Source: Thiocapsa rosea
GTDB lineage: Bacteria > Pseudomonadota > Gammaproteobacteria > Chromatiales > Chromatiaceae
Direction of reading: 5' to 3'
Length of the DNA stretch: 64,000 nt
Assembly (NCBI RefSeq): GCF_003634315.1
Contig: NZ_RBXL01000001.1
Span: 5,436,501-5,500,500, forward strand
Shown: positions 1 through 8,143 of the stretch, piece by piece
How the letters are laid out: each line of letters opens with the position of its first letter
How positions within the stretch are numbered: position 1 is the stretch's first letter
Made by a program: the position numbers and the translations under genes
The notes under the pieces: model-generated
Databases searched by the model: none
Seen by the model: only the letters and a program-made list of their open reading frames with translations
Told to the model about the DNA's origin: nothing

Positions 1-1
1 A

Positions 2-115
2 CGGTTGGTGCACATCAACCACCACAACGCACCGGTCGGCCACTTTGCGATTCATCCGCGGGCCCGTGGTACCCATATCCTGGTGCCGCTCGACGCGCGC
101 GAGGACACCGCTTAA
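2..115 (+). CDS. C-terminal end of an unidentified protein (cut by the window edge)
   Basis: An open frame enters from the left edge and ends at a TAA at 113-115, giving 37 visible residues. They are rich in His and Arg, with a NHHNAPVGHF stretch near the start and an acidic tail ending REDTA. This is too short to place in a family, so no function is offered. The stop codon coincides with the first bases of a TAAACCGCG repeat. It is called coding because the frame is open to the edge and ends exactly where the intergenic repeat begins. Confidence 0.45.
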   Translation, partial: RLVHINHHNAPVGHFAIHPRARGTHILVPLDAREDTA

Positions 116-232
116 ACCGCGCCCGGTGCGGTATGCGTGATTTGTTGGAATGGCTTGGCCGCGCCAGCCCCGACGACTGTCGGAGCTGGCGCGGTTTGAA
201 ATCTTAAATAATTTCAAAGTCTAAACCGCGTC
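113..232. repeat. TAAACCGCG-type inverted repeat
   Basis: AAACCGCGCC at 114-123 pairs with GGCGCGGTTT at 188-197. An internal stem is visible around GCGCCAGC...GCTGGCGC (171-192). A further left end, TAAACCGCGTC, sits at 222-232 without an obvious partner. The interior closely matches, in either orientation, the copies at 12704-12790 and 60258-60346, so this is a dispersed family and not a unique terminator. It overlaps the stop codon of the preceding gene. Confidence 0.8.
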
Positions 233-382
233 TCCGCAAAGGTCGGACACATCCTTGAGCCCGACACACAATGAAAACGACGCATGTCGCTCTGGACGTG
301 CTTTAGGGGCTTCACACCAACTCGGGCGGAGAGATGCCAGTCCTTGGCTTTCTCCCCGCCCGCGCATCTCGGGAGGACAGCC

Positions 383-1318
383 GTGTCGAAACCACGGATC
401 CAAGCAGCCGTTGCCGCCGGATACGCGGCCGCGAAAGGTGCAAAGGGCGGAAAGAACGCCGACTACATCCCTTTTCTGGCCTCGGTCCCGTCGGATCTCT
501 TGGGTGTCTGCGTCGTCACCACCGACGGATGCATCTTCAAATCCGGCGACTCCGACCATGCCTTCGCCATCGAATCGATCTCCAAGGTCTTCACGCTCGC
601 CCTGGTGATGGAGACCATCGGCGTCGAGGCTGTCCGCGAGAAGATCGGGGCCGACCCCACGGGACTACCCTTCAATTCGGTGCTGGCGCTTGAGCTTCAT
701 CAGGGTAAGCCATTATCTCCCCTGGTGAACGCCGGCGCGATCGCCACCGCGAGCCTGGTGCCGGGCAGCGACTCGGAGGCACGCTGGGCGGCGATCCTTG
801 AGTGTCAAAGGCGGTTCGCCGGCCATCCGATCGCGCTCAGCCCCGAGGTGAACGACTCCGAGCAAGCCACGAATTTCCACAACCGCGCCATCGGTTGGCT
901 GCTCTACAGCGCAGGATCATGCTTCTGCGATCCCCTCTGTGCCGTGGATATCTATACCCGCCAGTGCTCTACCCTCATCACCACCGTGGATCTTGCCGTG
1001 ATGGGCGCAACCTTGGCCGCGGGTGGTGTGAATCCGCTCACCGGCGAGCGTGTGGTCGCGGACGTCCATACGGCGCCCATTCTCGCCGAGATGATGATGG
1101 AGGGTCTTTACACTGCCTCCGGCGACTGGGCCTACACCGTCGGCCTTCCAGGCAAGAGCGGGGTGGGCGGAGGCATCGTCGCGGTGGTGCCGGGGCAGAT
1201 GGCCATCGCCGCGTTCTCCCCACCGCTGGATGAGGCAGGCAATAGCGTGCGTGGGCAGGTGGCGGTGGCGACGATCGCCAGAGAGCTGGGATGTAATCTT
1301 TTTTCCCGAGGGAGATGA
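383..1318 (+). CDS. glsA: glutaminase A (L-glutamine amidohydrolase)
   Basis: Cytosolic glutaminase converting L-glutamine to L-glutamate and ammonia, of the serine-dependent beta-lactamase-like fold. The S-x-x-K catalytic motif is at residues 65-68 (ESISKVF). Typical family segments are VNAGAIAT, NDSEQATNFHNRAIGWLL and LPGKSGVGGGIVAVVP. The frame is open further upstream, but a GTG at 383 preceded by GGGAGGAC gives 311 aa, matching the usual 305-310 aa; an ATG at 284 would add an implausible Cys/Arg-rich extension. It converges on the TRIC gene 82 bp downstream. Confidence 0.95.
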   Translation: MSKPRIQAAVAAGYAAAKGAKGGKNADYIPFLASVPSDLLGVCVVTTDGCIFKSGDSDHAFAIESISKVFTLALVMETIGVEAVREKIGADPTGLPFNSVLALELHQGKPLSPLVNAGAIATASLVPGSDSEARWAAILECQRRFAGHPIALSPEVNDSEQATNFHNRAIGWLLYSAGSCFCDPLCAVDIYTRQCSTLITTVDLAVMGATLAAGGVNPLTGERVVADVHTAPILAEMMMEGLYTASGDWAYTVGLPGKSGVGGGIVAVVPGQMAIAAFSPPLDEAGNSVRGQVAVATIARELGCNLFSRGR

Positions 1319-1400
1319 CCGGGGGAGCGGATCAAGCGGGGCGTACCGGCCCGATGACACATCGCTTGTCTGCATGCACCGTTCTCCCAAGGTGTGGACC

Positions 1401-2036
1401 TCAGTCCGCCTTCGCCTTCGTGATTAACCAATGAGGTACGGTTAAATCCCAGCGAATCGCTGCCGCGCGCAGCGCGAAGATAATTGCGACACAGCAGAGC
1501 GCACCGGCAGCTTGATGTTCCGGGGCCCAGGTCAGCAGCGCGACGTAGAGCGTGCAACCGATCAGTACCGGCGTGGCATAGAGCTCGCGCGTCATCAAGA
1601 GCGTCTGGCGACCTGACAGTACATCTCGGAGCAGGCCTCCGCCGATAGCCGTGACGATACCCAGAATGATCGGGGCGAGCGGGCGACCGAAGTCCATAGC
1701 CCATGCCTTGTCGACGGTCTGAATCGCGAACAAGGCGGCACCGAGGCCGTCGATATACAGCATGAGTTGGTAGATCTCTCTGCGCGTGAACAACGACTCG
1801 GCAAAGAAGGTGACCAGGCTCGCACCGATGGCGACCCATAGGTAGTTTAGATCGGAAGCCCAGAAGACCGGAACATCCAAGATCAGATCCCTGATGGTAC
1901 CGCCGCCGACCGCCGTGATAATGCCAAGCACGACGGCGCTGAAGAGATCGATCCCTTTCGGTGCCAAAACGAGCACCGCCGTGACGGCAAAGGCGGTGAT
2001 TCCCGCGATGCCGATCCAATAGCTGAAAGACTGCAA
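1401..2036 (-). CDS. trimeric intracellular cation channel (TRIC/UPF0126, YadS-YicG type) membrane protein
   Basis: A 211-aa inner-membrane protein with about seven hydrophobic segments. It carries the duplicated family signature of two Gly-rich kinks, GGGTIRD (44-50) and GGGLLRD (132-138). In characterised prokaryotic TRIC proteins these kinks line each pore of a homotrimeric monovalent cation channel. Length matches the roughly 205-aa bacterial family. The predicted initiation codon is TTG at 2036 behind a GGGGGC stretch; no better ATG lies nearby. It is convergent with glsA. Physiological role in bacteria is not settled. Confidence 0.9.
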   Translation of the reverse strand: MQSFSYWIGIAGITAFAVTAVLVLAPKGIDLFSAVVLGIITAVGGGTIRDLILDVPVFWASDLNYLWVAIGASLVTFFAESLFTRREIYQLMLYIDGLGAALFAIQTVDKAWAMDFGRPLAPIILGIVTAIGGGLLRDVLSGRQTLLMTRELYATPVLIGCTLYVALLTWAPEHQAAGALCCVAIIFALRAAAIRWDLTVPHWLITKAKAD

Positions 2037-2720
2037 CCGAGGCCCCCGCCAATGGGATTACACAAGTCCAAGAGCGCCCGGTCGATCCGGTATACGGCTT
2101 GGCAGAAGTCTGAGTAGATTACCGGTAAAGGCTCTCGCGATCAAAACCCCGGTCCCATTCTCCCATTCGGAAGAACGGCAACGCGTCCGTCAAGCTCGCT
2201 TTCAGCCACCGACAACATGGCGAGAGATCGCCTTCAGCCGGACGGCAGCCGAGAAGCTGACCTAAAGCTGCAGGCACCGACGCGCGGACGGTGGGTGGCC
2301 GCCGATTGGGTACGCGGTCCCGCTTGGATCGTACCGCCTGCACCTGTGCCGGATCACGTCCTTGACTCCTCTTTCCGGCGGCTGGCTGCGGACGGCGATT
2401 GGACCAGAAGCCCGGCATCCTCGACCTGCCGGCAGTCGCTCGAAGGAACTCAACCGACAAACCTTCGAGCGGCTGAAGAGTCAGCAAGGCCCTGTTCTGT
2501 TCATCGTTCGTCGTTCGTCGTTCGTCGGAATGGTCGGGCAGCTGCGACTGATCTAGAACGGGCGGGCTGGGCTATTGGACGATCTGGATGTCGAGGGGTG
2601 ATTTGTTTCGCGAAATGGACGTGAACCCGCGAAACGACCACTCGTCCTCGGAGACCGCAGTCAAGCCATCCCGGAAGTGGGGACAAAGGTAGGGGTAAAC
2701 TCTGCTCAAACGGCTTTTAC
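2037..2720. other. Gene-poor stretch with a 7-bp tandem repeat
   Basis: About 680 bases with only short overlapping frames on both strands, none with a recognisable domain or convincing ribosome binding site. It contains three consecutive copies of a TTCGTCG heptamer at about 2505-2526. No function seen. Confidence 0.5.
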
Positions 2721-2756
2721 GAAAAAAGGCTTAGCATTGATAGATGCTAAGCCTTT
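2721..2756 (-). terminator. Rho-independent terminator of the tRNA gene
   Basis: On the minus strand a perfect 11-bp stem (AGGCTTAGCAT / ATGCTAAGCCT, 6-nt loop) is followed directly by a run of T. It lies about 10 bp past the CCA end of the tRNA-Arg gene. Confidence 0.9.
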
Positions 2757-2764
2757 GTTCTTGT

Positions 2765-2841
2765 TGGCGCGCCCGGAAGGATTCGAACCTCCGACCACCT
2801 GGTTCGTAGCCAGGTACTCTATCCAGCTGAGCTACGGGCGC
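2765..2841 (-). tRNA. tRNA-Arg (anticodon ACG)
   Basis: A 77-nt cloverleaf read on the minus strand. It has a 7-bp acceptor stem (GCGCCCG/CGGGCGC), a D-arm with AGCTCAGCTGG, an anticodon stem CCTGG/CCAGG closing the loop CTACGAA, a T-arm GGTTCGAATCC, discriminator G and an encoded CCA. The ACG anticodon, presumably modified to ICG by TadA, reads CGU/CGC/CGA. A strong terminator follows. Confidence 0.97.
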
Positions 2842-3250
2842 TTTAAGTATGGCGCTCCATCCGTGGAGGCTCTATCCAGTCCGGCATGCCTGCGGACTGA
2901 TTGAGTGTTGGCGGGACGATTGTCGCCGTCACCACCGAGCCGCGTATCTTCCGGATACGGAGGGTCATTGTCAAGCGCCTCCGGCGCTCTTTCGACACAA
3001 AGCCGGCTCGGCGCGCGTGCGGGCGGAAGAACGGCAGACTCGGCCTCGGCCGAGTCCGGGTCGACGCGGTTGCTGGACCGCTGCCCCGGGCATCCGCTAC
3101 CATCGGCCCCGGGGAAACGCTTCGGAGCCGGGCCGCGCTTTCTTTGAGTCCGGGGCGCGGTCCGGATCCCTGAATCGAAGGGCAGACGACCCCGAGTTCG
3201 GATTGTCGTGCCGGCGTTTTGCAGCGACCATCATCCTTCGGCGTCAGACC
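2842..3250. other. Intergenic stretch between tRNA-Arg and a small membrane protein
   Basis: About 400 bases of very GC-rich DNA with overlapping low-complexity frames on both strands and no domain signature. It must carry the tRNA promoter on the minus strand and that of the next gene on the plus strand, but no clear hexamers stand out. Confidence 0.5.
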
Positions 3251-3601
3251 ATGCGTATCATCCTCATCCTGATCGTCGCCGCTTGGGGCATCATCGCGCT
3301 CCTGACCTTCGCGACGACTTCCAGCAAATCGCTCGACGCTAAGTTGACCGCGGCTTACCTGCTCGCTTGGCCGGTCATAGCGATTGCGCTCTTCCTGAAC
3401 GAGCCTGTGCCCCTTTGGCTCGCCGTGCCGACCTTGTTCGGGTTTTTGCCCTGGTTCCTGGCCGGTCCGCATCTCTACGCGATCGTGCGGGATCCGAGCC
3501 GCTCCAGACCCGACGAGATCATCGGCATTCCACGCGCTTATTGGAAATGGGGCGGAATCGGCTCGATTCTGCTCGGTCTGGCATTCGATGGATTCGTCTG
3601 A
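3251..3601 (+). CDS. small inner-membrane protein of unknown function
   Basis: A 116-aa protein with three clear hydrophobic segments: residues about 2-21, 36-50 and 56-75. The tail is mostly soluble (RDPSRSRPDEIIG) and ends in a weakly hydrophobic stretch. The ATG at 3251 is chosen because the hydrophobic first helix starts there; the frame is open upstream but with uncharacteristic composition. It precedes mazG by 81 bp on the same strand. No family is recognised and no function can be proposed from neighbours. Confidence 0.65.
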   Translation: MRIILILIVAAWGIIALLTFATTSSKSLDAKLTAAYLLAWPVIAIALFLNEPVPLWLAVPTLFGFLPWFLAGPHLYAIVRDPSRSRPDEIIGIPRAYWKWGGIGSILLGLAFDGFV

Positions 3602-3682
3602 GAATCCGTCCTACGGCGCACCACGCTCGGCCGCGGGTCGCCTCGGCCATTTCCTCCGTCCAACATTCGACGACCCGGAACC

Positions 3683-4483
3683 ATGAACCGACACGACTCG
3701 ATTGCCGATCTCATCGCCATCGTCGCGCGCCTGCGCGACCCGCAGGACGGCTGCCCCTGGGATCAGGAGCAGACCTTCCGCAGCATCTTGCCCTTCACCT
3801 TGGAGGAGGCCTACGAGGTCGCCGAAGCGATCGAGAACGAGGACATGAAGGAGCTGCGCGAAGAGCTGGGCGACCTGCTGCTTCAGGTGGTCTATCACGC
3901 GCAGATCGCCGAGGAGCAAGGGAGCTTTGCCTTTCCCGACGTGGTTCAGTCGATCAGCGAGAAGATGATCCGCCGGCATCCGCATGTCTTCGGCGACGCG
4001 GAGCTCGAAGACGAGGAGGCGGTGCGGGCGAATTGGGAGCGCGAGAAGGCCGCCGAGCGGGCGAGTAAGCGCCAGCGGCCCATCGGGAGCGTGCTCGAAG
4101 GGGTCGCCCAAGCCCTCCCCGCCTTGGTTCGGGCCGAGAAGCTGCAGAAACGCGCAGCGGTCGTCGGCTTCGATTGGGACAGAATGGAAGAGGTCTTCGA
4201 CAAGGTGCTCGAAGAGTTGCAGGAGTGTCGCGAGACGTTGCGTGCGCACGCCGAGCCGACCGAGCGGGTGCACGAGATCGGCGACCTGCTGTTCTCCTGC
4301 GTCAATCTGGCCCGGCACATGGGCGTGGATGCGGAGCAGGCGCTGCGTGCGGCGAACCACCGTTTCGAGCGACGCTTCGGGCGGGTCGAGGTCTGCCTGC
4401 GTGCAGGCGGGCAGGCGCCGAGCGTTGCGGCACGCGCGGAGATGGAGCGGCTGTGGAATCTCATCAAATCCGAGGAGCGTTAA
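3683..4483 (+). CDS. mazG: nucleoside triphosphate pyrophosphohydrolase MazG
   Basis: Hydrolyses (d)NTPs to the monophosphate and PPi, acting as a house-cleaning enzyme and, in E. coli, modulating the stringent response. The protein has 266 aa against 263 in E. coli, with two tandem all-alpha MazG domains. The first carries the metal-binding pattern around CPWDQEQTF, EEAYEVAEAIE and EELGDLLLQVVYHA. The second has KLQKRAAVVGFDW and HEIGDLLFSCVNLARH. The start ATG at 3683 gives the canonical N-terminus. Its TAA stop is the first element of the downstream inverted repeat. Confidence 0.95.
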   Translation: MNRHDSIADLIAIVARLRDPQDGCPWDQEQTFRSILPFTLEEAYEVAEAIENEDMKELREELGDLLLQVVYHAQIAEEQGSFAFPDVVQSISEKMIRRHPHVFGDAELEDEEAVRANWEREKAAERASKRQRPIGSVLEGVAQALPALVRAEKLQKRAAVVGFDWDRMEEVFDKVLEELQECRETLRAHAEPTERVHEIGDLLFSCVNLARHMGVDAEQALRAANHRFERRFGRVEVCLRAGGQAPSVAARAEMERLWNLIKSEER

Positions 4484-4667
4484 AACCGCGCCTCTTGGCG
4501 ATAGACTCGGTCGTCATCGGGATCTGCGACTGGAGTCACCAACGGGCGCTGCAGCGGGCGCGGTTTTAAGATTTTTTATCAACTAAACCGCGTCCTGCCG
4601 AGGTACTGGAGGGAGGGGCGGCAGGCGTGACCCGCATCGGTCGCATGAAACTCCAAGACGCGGTTTA
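4482..4667. repeat. Two adjacent TAAACCGCG-type inverted repeats; the first resembles a terminator
   Basis: The first unit pairs AAAACCGCGCC (4482-4492) with GGCGCGGTTTT (4557-4567), followed by AAGATTTTTTATC, so it could act as a long-stem terminator for mazG. The second pairs TAAACCGCGTC (4584-4594) with GACGCGGTTTA (4657-4667) and ends 3 bp before the ATG of the Nudix gene. Interiors differ from each other and from other family members. Confidence 0.75.
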
Positions 4668-4670
4668 TCA

Positions 4671-5555
4671 ATGAGCTATCTCGATAAGATCTATGCCTGC
4701 AATGCCTGGGAGCCCTCTGCGTTTGTTTCCTTCATCCGACGGGGCGAGCGTCTCGGGAGCCTGCGGCGCAGCGCAGCCGAAGAGCTGCGGCGCTGGCCGA
4801 CGCGGTTTCGTGTCTCGCAGACGGCGGTCGAGTGGATCGAGACGCCGGATGATTTCGAAGGCTGCACCTTGGCGCTGGCCGAGGTCGCTCGTGGACTCGT
4901 CGACGAGGGCGTCATTCCCTATCTGCACGGCGAGCAGTACCCCGTGACCGCCGGCGGGCGTGAGGCGGCACGCTGCTTGGTCGACCGGGCCTGCGCGCCT
5001 TTCTTCGGGATGCGCGCCTTCGGCCAACATCTAAATGGCTACGTGCGGACCGCGCGCGGGATCGAGATGTGGATCGGTCAACGCTCCGCCGATCGCCGTC
5101 TCTACCCCGGGCGGCTCGATAACCTTGTTGCGGGTGGGTTGCCCCACGGTATCGCTCTGGTCGAGAATCTGCGCAAGGAGTGCGCGGAAGAGGCGGGCAT
5201 GCCCCCTGCCCTTGCCGACCTCGCCGTGGCTGTCGGCGCAGTGACCTACTGTCGCGACTCGGAGCGCGGGCTAAAGCCGGATGTCATGTTCTGCTACGAT
5301 CTGGAGCTTCCGGAGGACTTCGAGCCGCGCTGCACCGACGGGGAGGTGGAAACCTTCTATCGCCTTCCGGTGAAGGAGGTCGCGCAGATCGTCCGCGAAA
5401 CCGATGACTTCAAACTCAACTGCAACCTGGTCATCATCGATTTTCTGATCCGCCACGGACTGATCCCACAGGACGACCCGCAGTATGTCGCGATCGTCCA
5501 GGGGCTGCGTTCCCCATTGCCCTCGTCGGATCAACGCCCGACTCCGACCAACTGA
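4671..5555 (+). CDS. DUF4743-containing Nudix hydrolase
   Basis: A 294-aa protein with an N-terminal DUF4743-like region (about 1-120) and a Nudix domain (about 120-260). The Nudix box is recognisable as GGLPHGIALVENLRKECAEEAG (about 155-176), with the catalytic RExxEE replaced by KECAEE and the early Glu of the box replaced by Ile. These variants are common in this thiamin-pyrophosphokinase-related family, where yeast homologues act on oxothiamine-type diphosphates. The substrate here is inference. The ATG follows an inverted repeat by 3 bp, so its own ribosome binding site would lie within that repeat. The ispG gene follows by 27 bp on the same strand. Confidence 0.85.
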   Translation: MSYLDKIYACNAWEPSAFVSFIRRGERLGSLRRSAAEELRRWPTRFRVSQTAVEWIETPDDFEGCTLALAEVARGLVDEGVIPYLHGEQYPVTAGGREAARCLVDRACAPFFGMRAFGQHLNGYVRTARGIEMWIGQRSADRRLYPGRLDNLVAGGLPHGIALVENLRKECAEEAGMPPALADLAVAVGAVTYCRDSERGLKPDVMFCYDLELPEDFEPRCTDGEVETFYRLPVKEVAQIVRETDDFKLNCNLVIIDFLIRHGLIPQDDPQYVAIVQGLRSPLPSSDQRPTPTN

Positions 5556-5582
5556 CAGGGCCGCTGCGGCGGCAAAGGCACT

Positions 5583-6815
5583 ATGAGCTCAATTCGATTC
5601 CCGATTCAAAGACGCCGAACCGTCCCCGTACGCATCGGCCCGGTGACGGTCGGCGGCCAAGCCCCGATCGTCATCCAGTCCATGACGAACACCGACACCG
5701 CGGACATCGAGTCTACGGTCCGGCAGGTCGCGGAGCTGGCACGCACGGGCTCGGAGCTGGTGCGGATCACGGTCAATCACGAGTCCGCGGCCCGCGCGGT
5801 CCCGGTGATCCGCGAGGCACTGGACGCCCAGGGGTGCAGTGTGCCCTTGGTCGGCGACTTTCATTTCAACGGTCACCGCCTGCTCACGGACTATCCGGAG
5901 TGCGCCGAGGCACTCGCGAAATACCGCATCAACCCGGGCAACGTCGGGCGTGGAGAGAAGAAGGACAGCCAGTTCGCGACCATGATCGAGATCGCCTGCC
6001 GCTACGACCGCCCGGTGCGCATCGGGGTCAACTGGGGCAGCCTGGATCCGGACCTGATCGTGCGGATGATGGACGAGAACGCGCGCTCGCCCGAGCCGCG
6101 GGATGCCGAGCAGGTGATGCGCGAGGCGATGGTGGAATCCGCCATCTCGAGCGCCGAACGCGCCGAGCAGGTCGGCCTGCCGCGCGATCGCATCATCCTG
6201 TCCTGCAAGATGAGCGGCGTGCAGGATCTGATCGCCGTTTATCGCATGCTGGCCGACCGCGGCGACTATGCCCTGCATCTGGGCCTCACCGAGGCCGGCA
6301 TGGGCTCGAAGGGGATCGTTGCCTCCACCGCCGCCTTGTCCGTGCTGCTGCAGGAGGGCATCGGCGACACCATCCGCATCTCGCTCACCCCGGCACCCGG
6401 CGAGGCACGCACCCGCGAGGTCGTGGTCGCGCAGGAGATCCTGCAGACCATGGGGATGCGCTCCTTCGCACCCATGGTCACCGCCTGCCCGGGCTGCGGA
6501 CGCACCACCAGCGACACATTCCAGCACCTGGCACAAGATATTCAGGCCTATCTACGGGAGCAGATGCCGGAGTGGCGCACCCGTTTCCCGGGCGTGGAGA
6601 CCATGCAGGTCGCGGTCATGGGCTGTGTGGTGAACGGACCCGGCGAGAGCAAGCACGCCAATATCGGGATCAGCCTGCCCGGAAACGACGAGCGCCCGTC
6701 CGCACCCGTTTATGTCGATGGCGAGAAGGTCGCAACCCTCAAGGGCGACGGGATCGCCGAGCAGTTCAAGCGCATGGTCGACGACTATATCGAGACCCAT
6801 TATCGGGCGCCGTGA
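5583..6815 (+). CDS. ispG: 4-hydroxy-3-methylbut-2-en-1-yl diphosphate synthase (flavodoxin)
   Basis: Penultimate enzyme of the MEP isoprenoid pathway, reducing MEcPP to HMBPP with a [4Fe-4S] cluster. The protein has 410 aa: an N-terminal TIM barrel ([20 protein letters not shown] at the start) and a C-terminal Fe-S domain with ligands C302 and C305 in ACPGCGRT and C348 in GCVVNGPGE. The sequence is full length with all cluster ligands present. It is probably co-transcribed with the Nudix gene. The pathway would supply carotenoid, bacteriochlorophyll phytol and quinone side chains in a phototroph. Confidence 0.97.
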   Translation: MSSIRFPIQRRRTVPVRIGPVTVGGQAPIVIQSMTNTDTADIESTVRQVAELARTGSELVRITVNHESAARAVPVIREALDAQGCSVPLVGDFHFNGHRLLTDYPECAEALAKYRINPGNVGRGEKKDSQFATMIEIACRYDRPVRIGVNWGSLDPDLIVRMMDENARSPEPRDAEQVMREAMVESAISSAERAEQVGLPRDRIILSCKMSGVQDLIAVYRMLADRGDYALHLGLTEAGMGSKGIVASTAALSVLLQEGIGDTIRISLTPAPGEARTREVVVAQEILQTMGMRSFAPMVTACPGCGRTTSDTFQHLAQDIQAYLREQMPEWRTRFPGVETMQVAVMGCVVNGPGESKHANIGISLPGNDERPSAPVYVDGEKVATLKGDGIAEQFKRMVDDYIETHYRAP

Positions 6816-6915
6816 CGGGCGAGTCGGCTTCGGTGATTTCGGGAGAAAAACCCCGGCGCGACGCCGAATGAAGATGCTCGGTAAACCATTGCCCTAAAAT
6901 AAATAAGGAGGAGAT

Positions 6916-7407
6916 ATGAAAAAAACGATTCCTGCTGTCATCGCCGCTGCATTGATCTGCGGACCGGCCATCGCCGACGGTCCGATGGTCGTACCGTTAC
7001 AGCGTCTATCAATGGATGCGGCCGTGAAGATCGCCCAAGGGGCGATCGAGGAATGTCGCGAGAAGGGCATCCAGATCGCGGTCACCGTGGTCGACCGTGA
7101 AGGCACGGTGCAGGTGACCCTCCGCGACACCATCGCCGCGCCCATCACGGTGCCGATCAGCAAGATGAAGGCGTTCACAGCGGTGAACTTCAACGCCGCG
7201 ACCTCGGCCATGGTCGATCGCGCCGATACGCCGATCGGGCGTGTCGAGGGACTGGTGATGTCCGCAGGCGGGGTCCCCGTGCTGGTCGGCGGCTCGTCGC
7301 TGGTGGCCGGGGTGGGTGTCAGCGGCGCACCCGGAGGCGACACCGACGAGGAGTGCGCCCTGGCCGGGATCGCCAAGATCCAGGACGATCTGGATATGGC
7401 GATGTAG
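6916..7407 (+). CDS. exported GlcG/HbpS-like heme-binding-family protein
   Basis: A 163-aa protein with a clean signal peptide (MKKTIPAVIAAALICGPAIA, cleavage near residue 20) and then one GlcG/HbpS domain. Family features include the early alpha-helix LSMDAAVKIAQGAIEECREKG, the strand AVTVVDREG, and the Gly-rich GGVPVLVGG and GVGVSGAPGGDTDEECA end. Members bind heme or cob(I)alamin-like ligands or have unknown roles; the ligand here cannot be read from sequence. AAGGAGGAG at about 6904 gives a strong ribosome binding site. A double TAAACCGCG-type repeat follows the stop. Confidence 0.88.
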   Translation: MKKTIPAVIAAALICGPAIADGPMVVPLQRLSMDAAVKIAQGAIEECREKGIQIAVTVVDREGTVQVTLRDTIAAPITVPISKMKAFTAVNFNAATSAMVDRADTPIGRVEGLVMSAGGVPVLVGGSSLVAGVGVSGAPGGDTDEECALAGIAKIQDDLDMAM

Positions 7408-7411
7408 GGCT

Positions 7412-7605
7412 GAACCGCGTCCGGTCGGATTTGGGTTGGACCGAGGTGCTATTGGCCTCGGTTCGACAAAGGATCTCGGCGCGACGCGGTTCAGGATGGG
7501 GAATCATCCGGGAAATTCCGAACCGCGTCGTGCACGGCGTGCCAGGGATCTTCAGAGGCTTTCGACCCCGCTGAAGACATGGCACATCGCGCCCGACGCG
7601 GTTTA
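7412..7605. repeat. Two tandem GAACCGCGTC/GACGCGGTTC inverted repeats
   Basis: The first unit has GAACCGCGTC (7412-7421) paired with GACGCGGTTC (7483-7492), with an internal stem CCGAGGTGCTATTGGCCTCGG. The second has GAACCGCGTC (7520-7529) paired with GACGCGGTTTA (7595-7605). They are arranged head to tail like the pair at 4482-4667. Confidence 0.75.
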
Positions 7606-7633
7606 GCGCCTACAACAGGATCGGGGGTGACAG

Positions 7634-7813
7634 ATGCGTCTAGTGGAAGCCGAAGCGGCGTTGATCTCAGATCTGAAGGATGAAAGCGAGTTGATCGGCG
7701 AGATGCGCCTGCCCGCATTCACCGTGGTGACTGCGCGCCACCCGACGCTGGGCAAACTGGTGATCGTCATCGGGCCGGACGGTACGGGTGCGGTGGTCGA
7801 GGCGGACGAGTAG
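7634..7813 (+). CDS. small hypothetical protein (59 aa)
   Basis: An ATG at 7634 behind GGGGGTGAC opens a 59-codon frame ending at TAG 7811-7813. The product begins MRLVEAEAALISDLKDE and has a hydrophobic beta-type core GKLVIVIGPDG, followed by an acidic end. It reads like a compact alpha/beta domain. Codon choice matches the GC-rich neighbours. No family is recognised. It lies between a repeat cluster and the ATPase operon. Confidence 0.5.
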   Translation: MRLVEAEAALISDLKDESELIGEMRLPAFTVVTARHPTLGKLVIVIGPDGTGAVVEADE

Positions 7814-8079
7814 AGCGAGGGAGGCGTAGGGGCCAGCGTTCGGCTGGCGCGGAGCGAAGTATCCGGGGGGCGGCTCGGCTTCTCGATGCAGACCTCGCCC
7901 TTGAATCGGTGGCGACCATTCCGGCCCGTGCGACCTCGCGACCAGCGCCATCAAGGGCAAGCGGCTGGATCCGGACAGGGCACGCTCGTCGCATCCCTGC
8001 GAAGACAGCATCAGTCCGGCCGGAACGTCGAACTGCTTCTTCATCCGTTGCGGCGGATGGGAGGCTGCGCTTATGCCGT

Positions 8080-8128
8080 TTGACAACGAATCTTTTGTCA
8101 TCTACTTTGGCAACATTTTCGTTGCCAA
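8080..8128 (+). promoter_or_regulatory. Promoter with two inverted repeats in front of the ATPase pair
   Basis: TTGACA at 8080-8085 and TACTTT at 8103-8108 are separated by 17 bp, a near-consensus sigma-70 promoter and the clearest in this window. TGACAA (8081-8086) / TTGTCA (8095-8100) overlaps the -35 and spacer. TTGGCAAC (8107-8114) / GTTGCCAA (8121-8128) is a perfect 8-bp inverted repeat covering the start-site region, 15 bp before the ATG. Both look like operator half-sites for a dimeric regulator; the second could also form an RNA hairpin near the ribosome binding site. Confidence 0.65.
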
Positions 8129-8143
8129 GTTTCTGCTCGCGCC

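Noticed and set aside
2119-2624. Overlapping short frames on both strands after the TRIC gene
   Set aside because: No ribosome binding site, no domain, and mutual overlap; composition alone explains open frames at this GC content.
2849-3250. N-terminal extension of the small membrane protein in the same frame
   Set aside because: It is Arg/Ala-rich and unlike the hydrophobic body; the ATG at 3251 gives a normal membrane-protein start.
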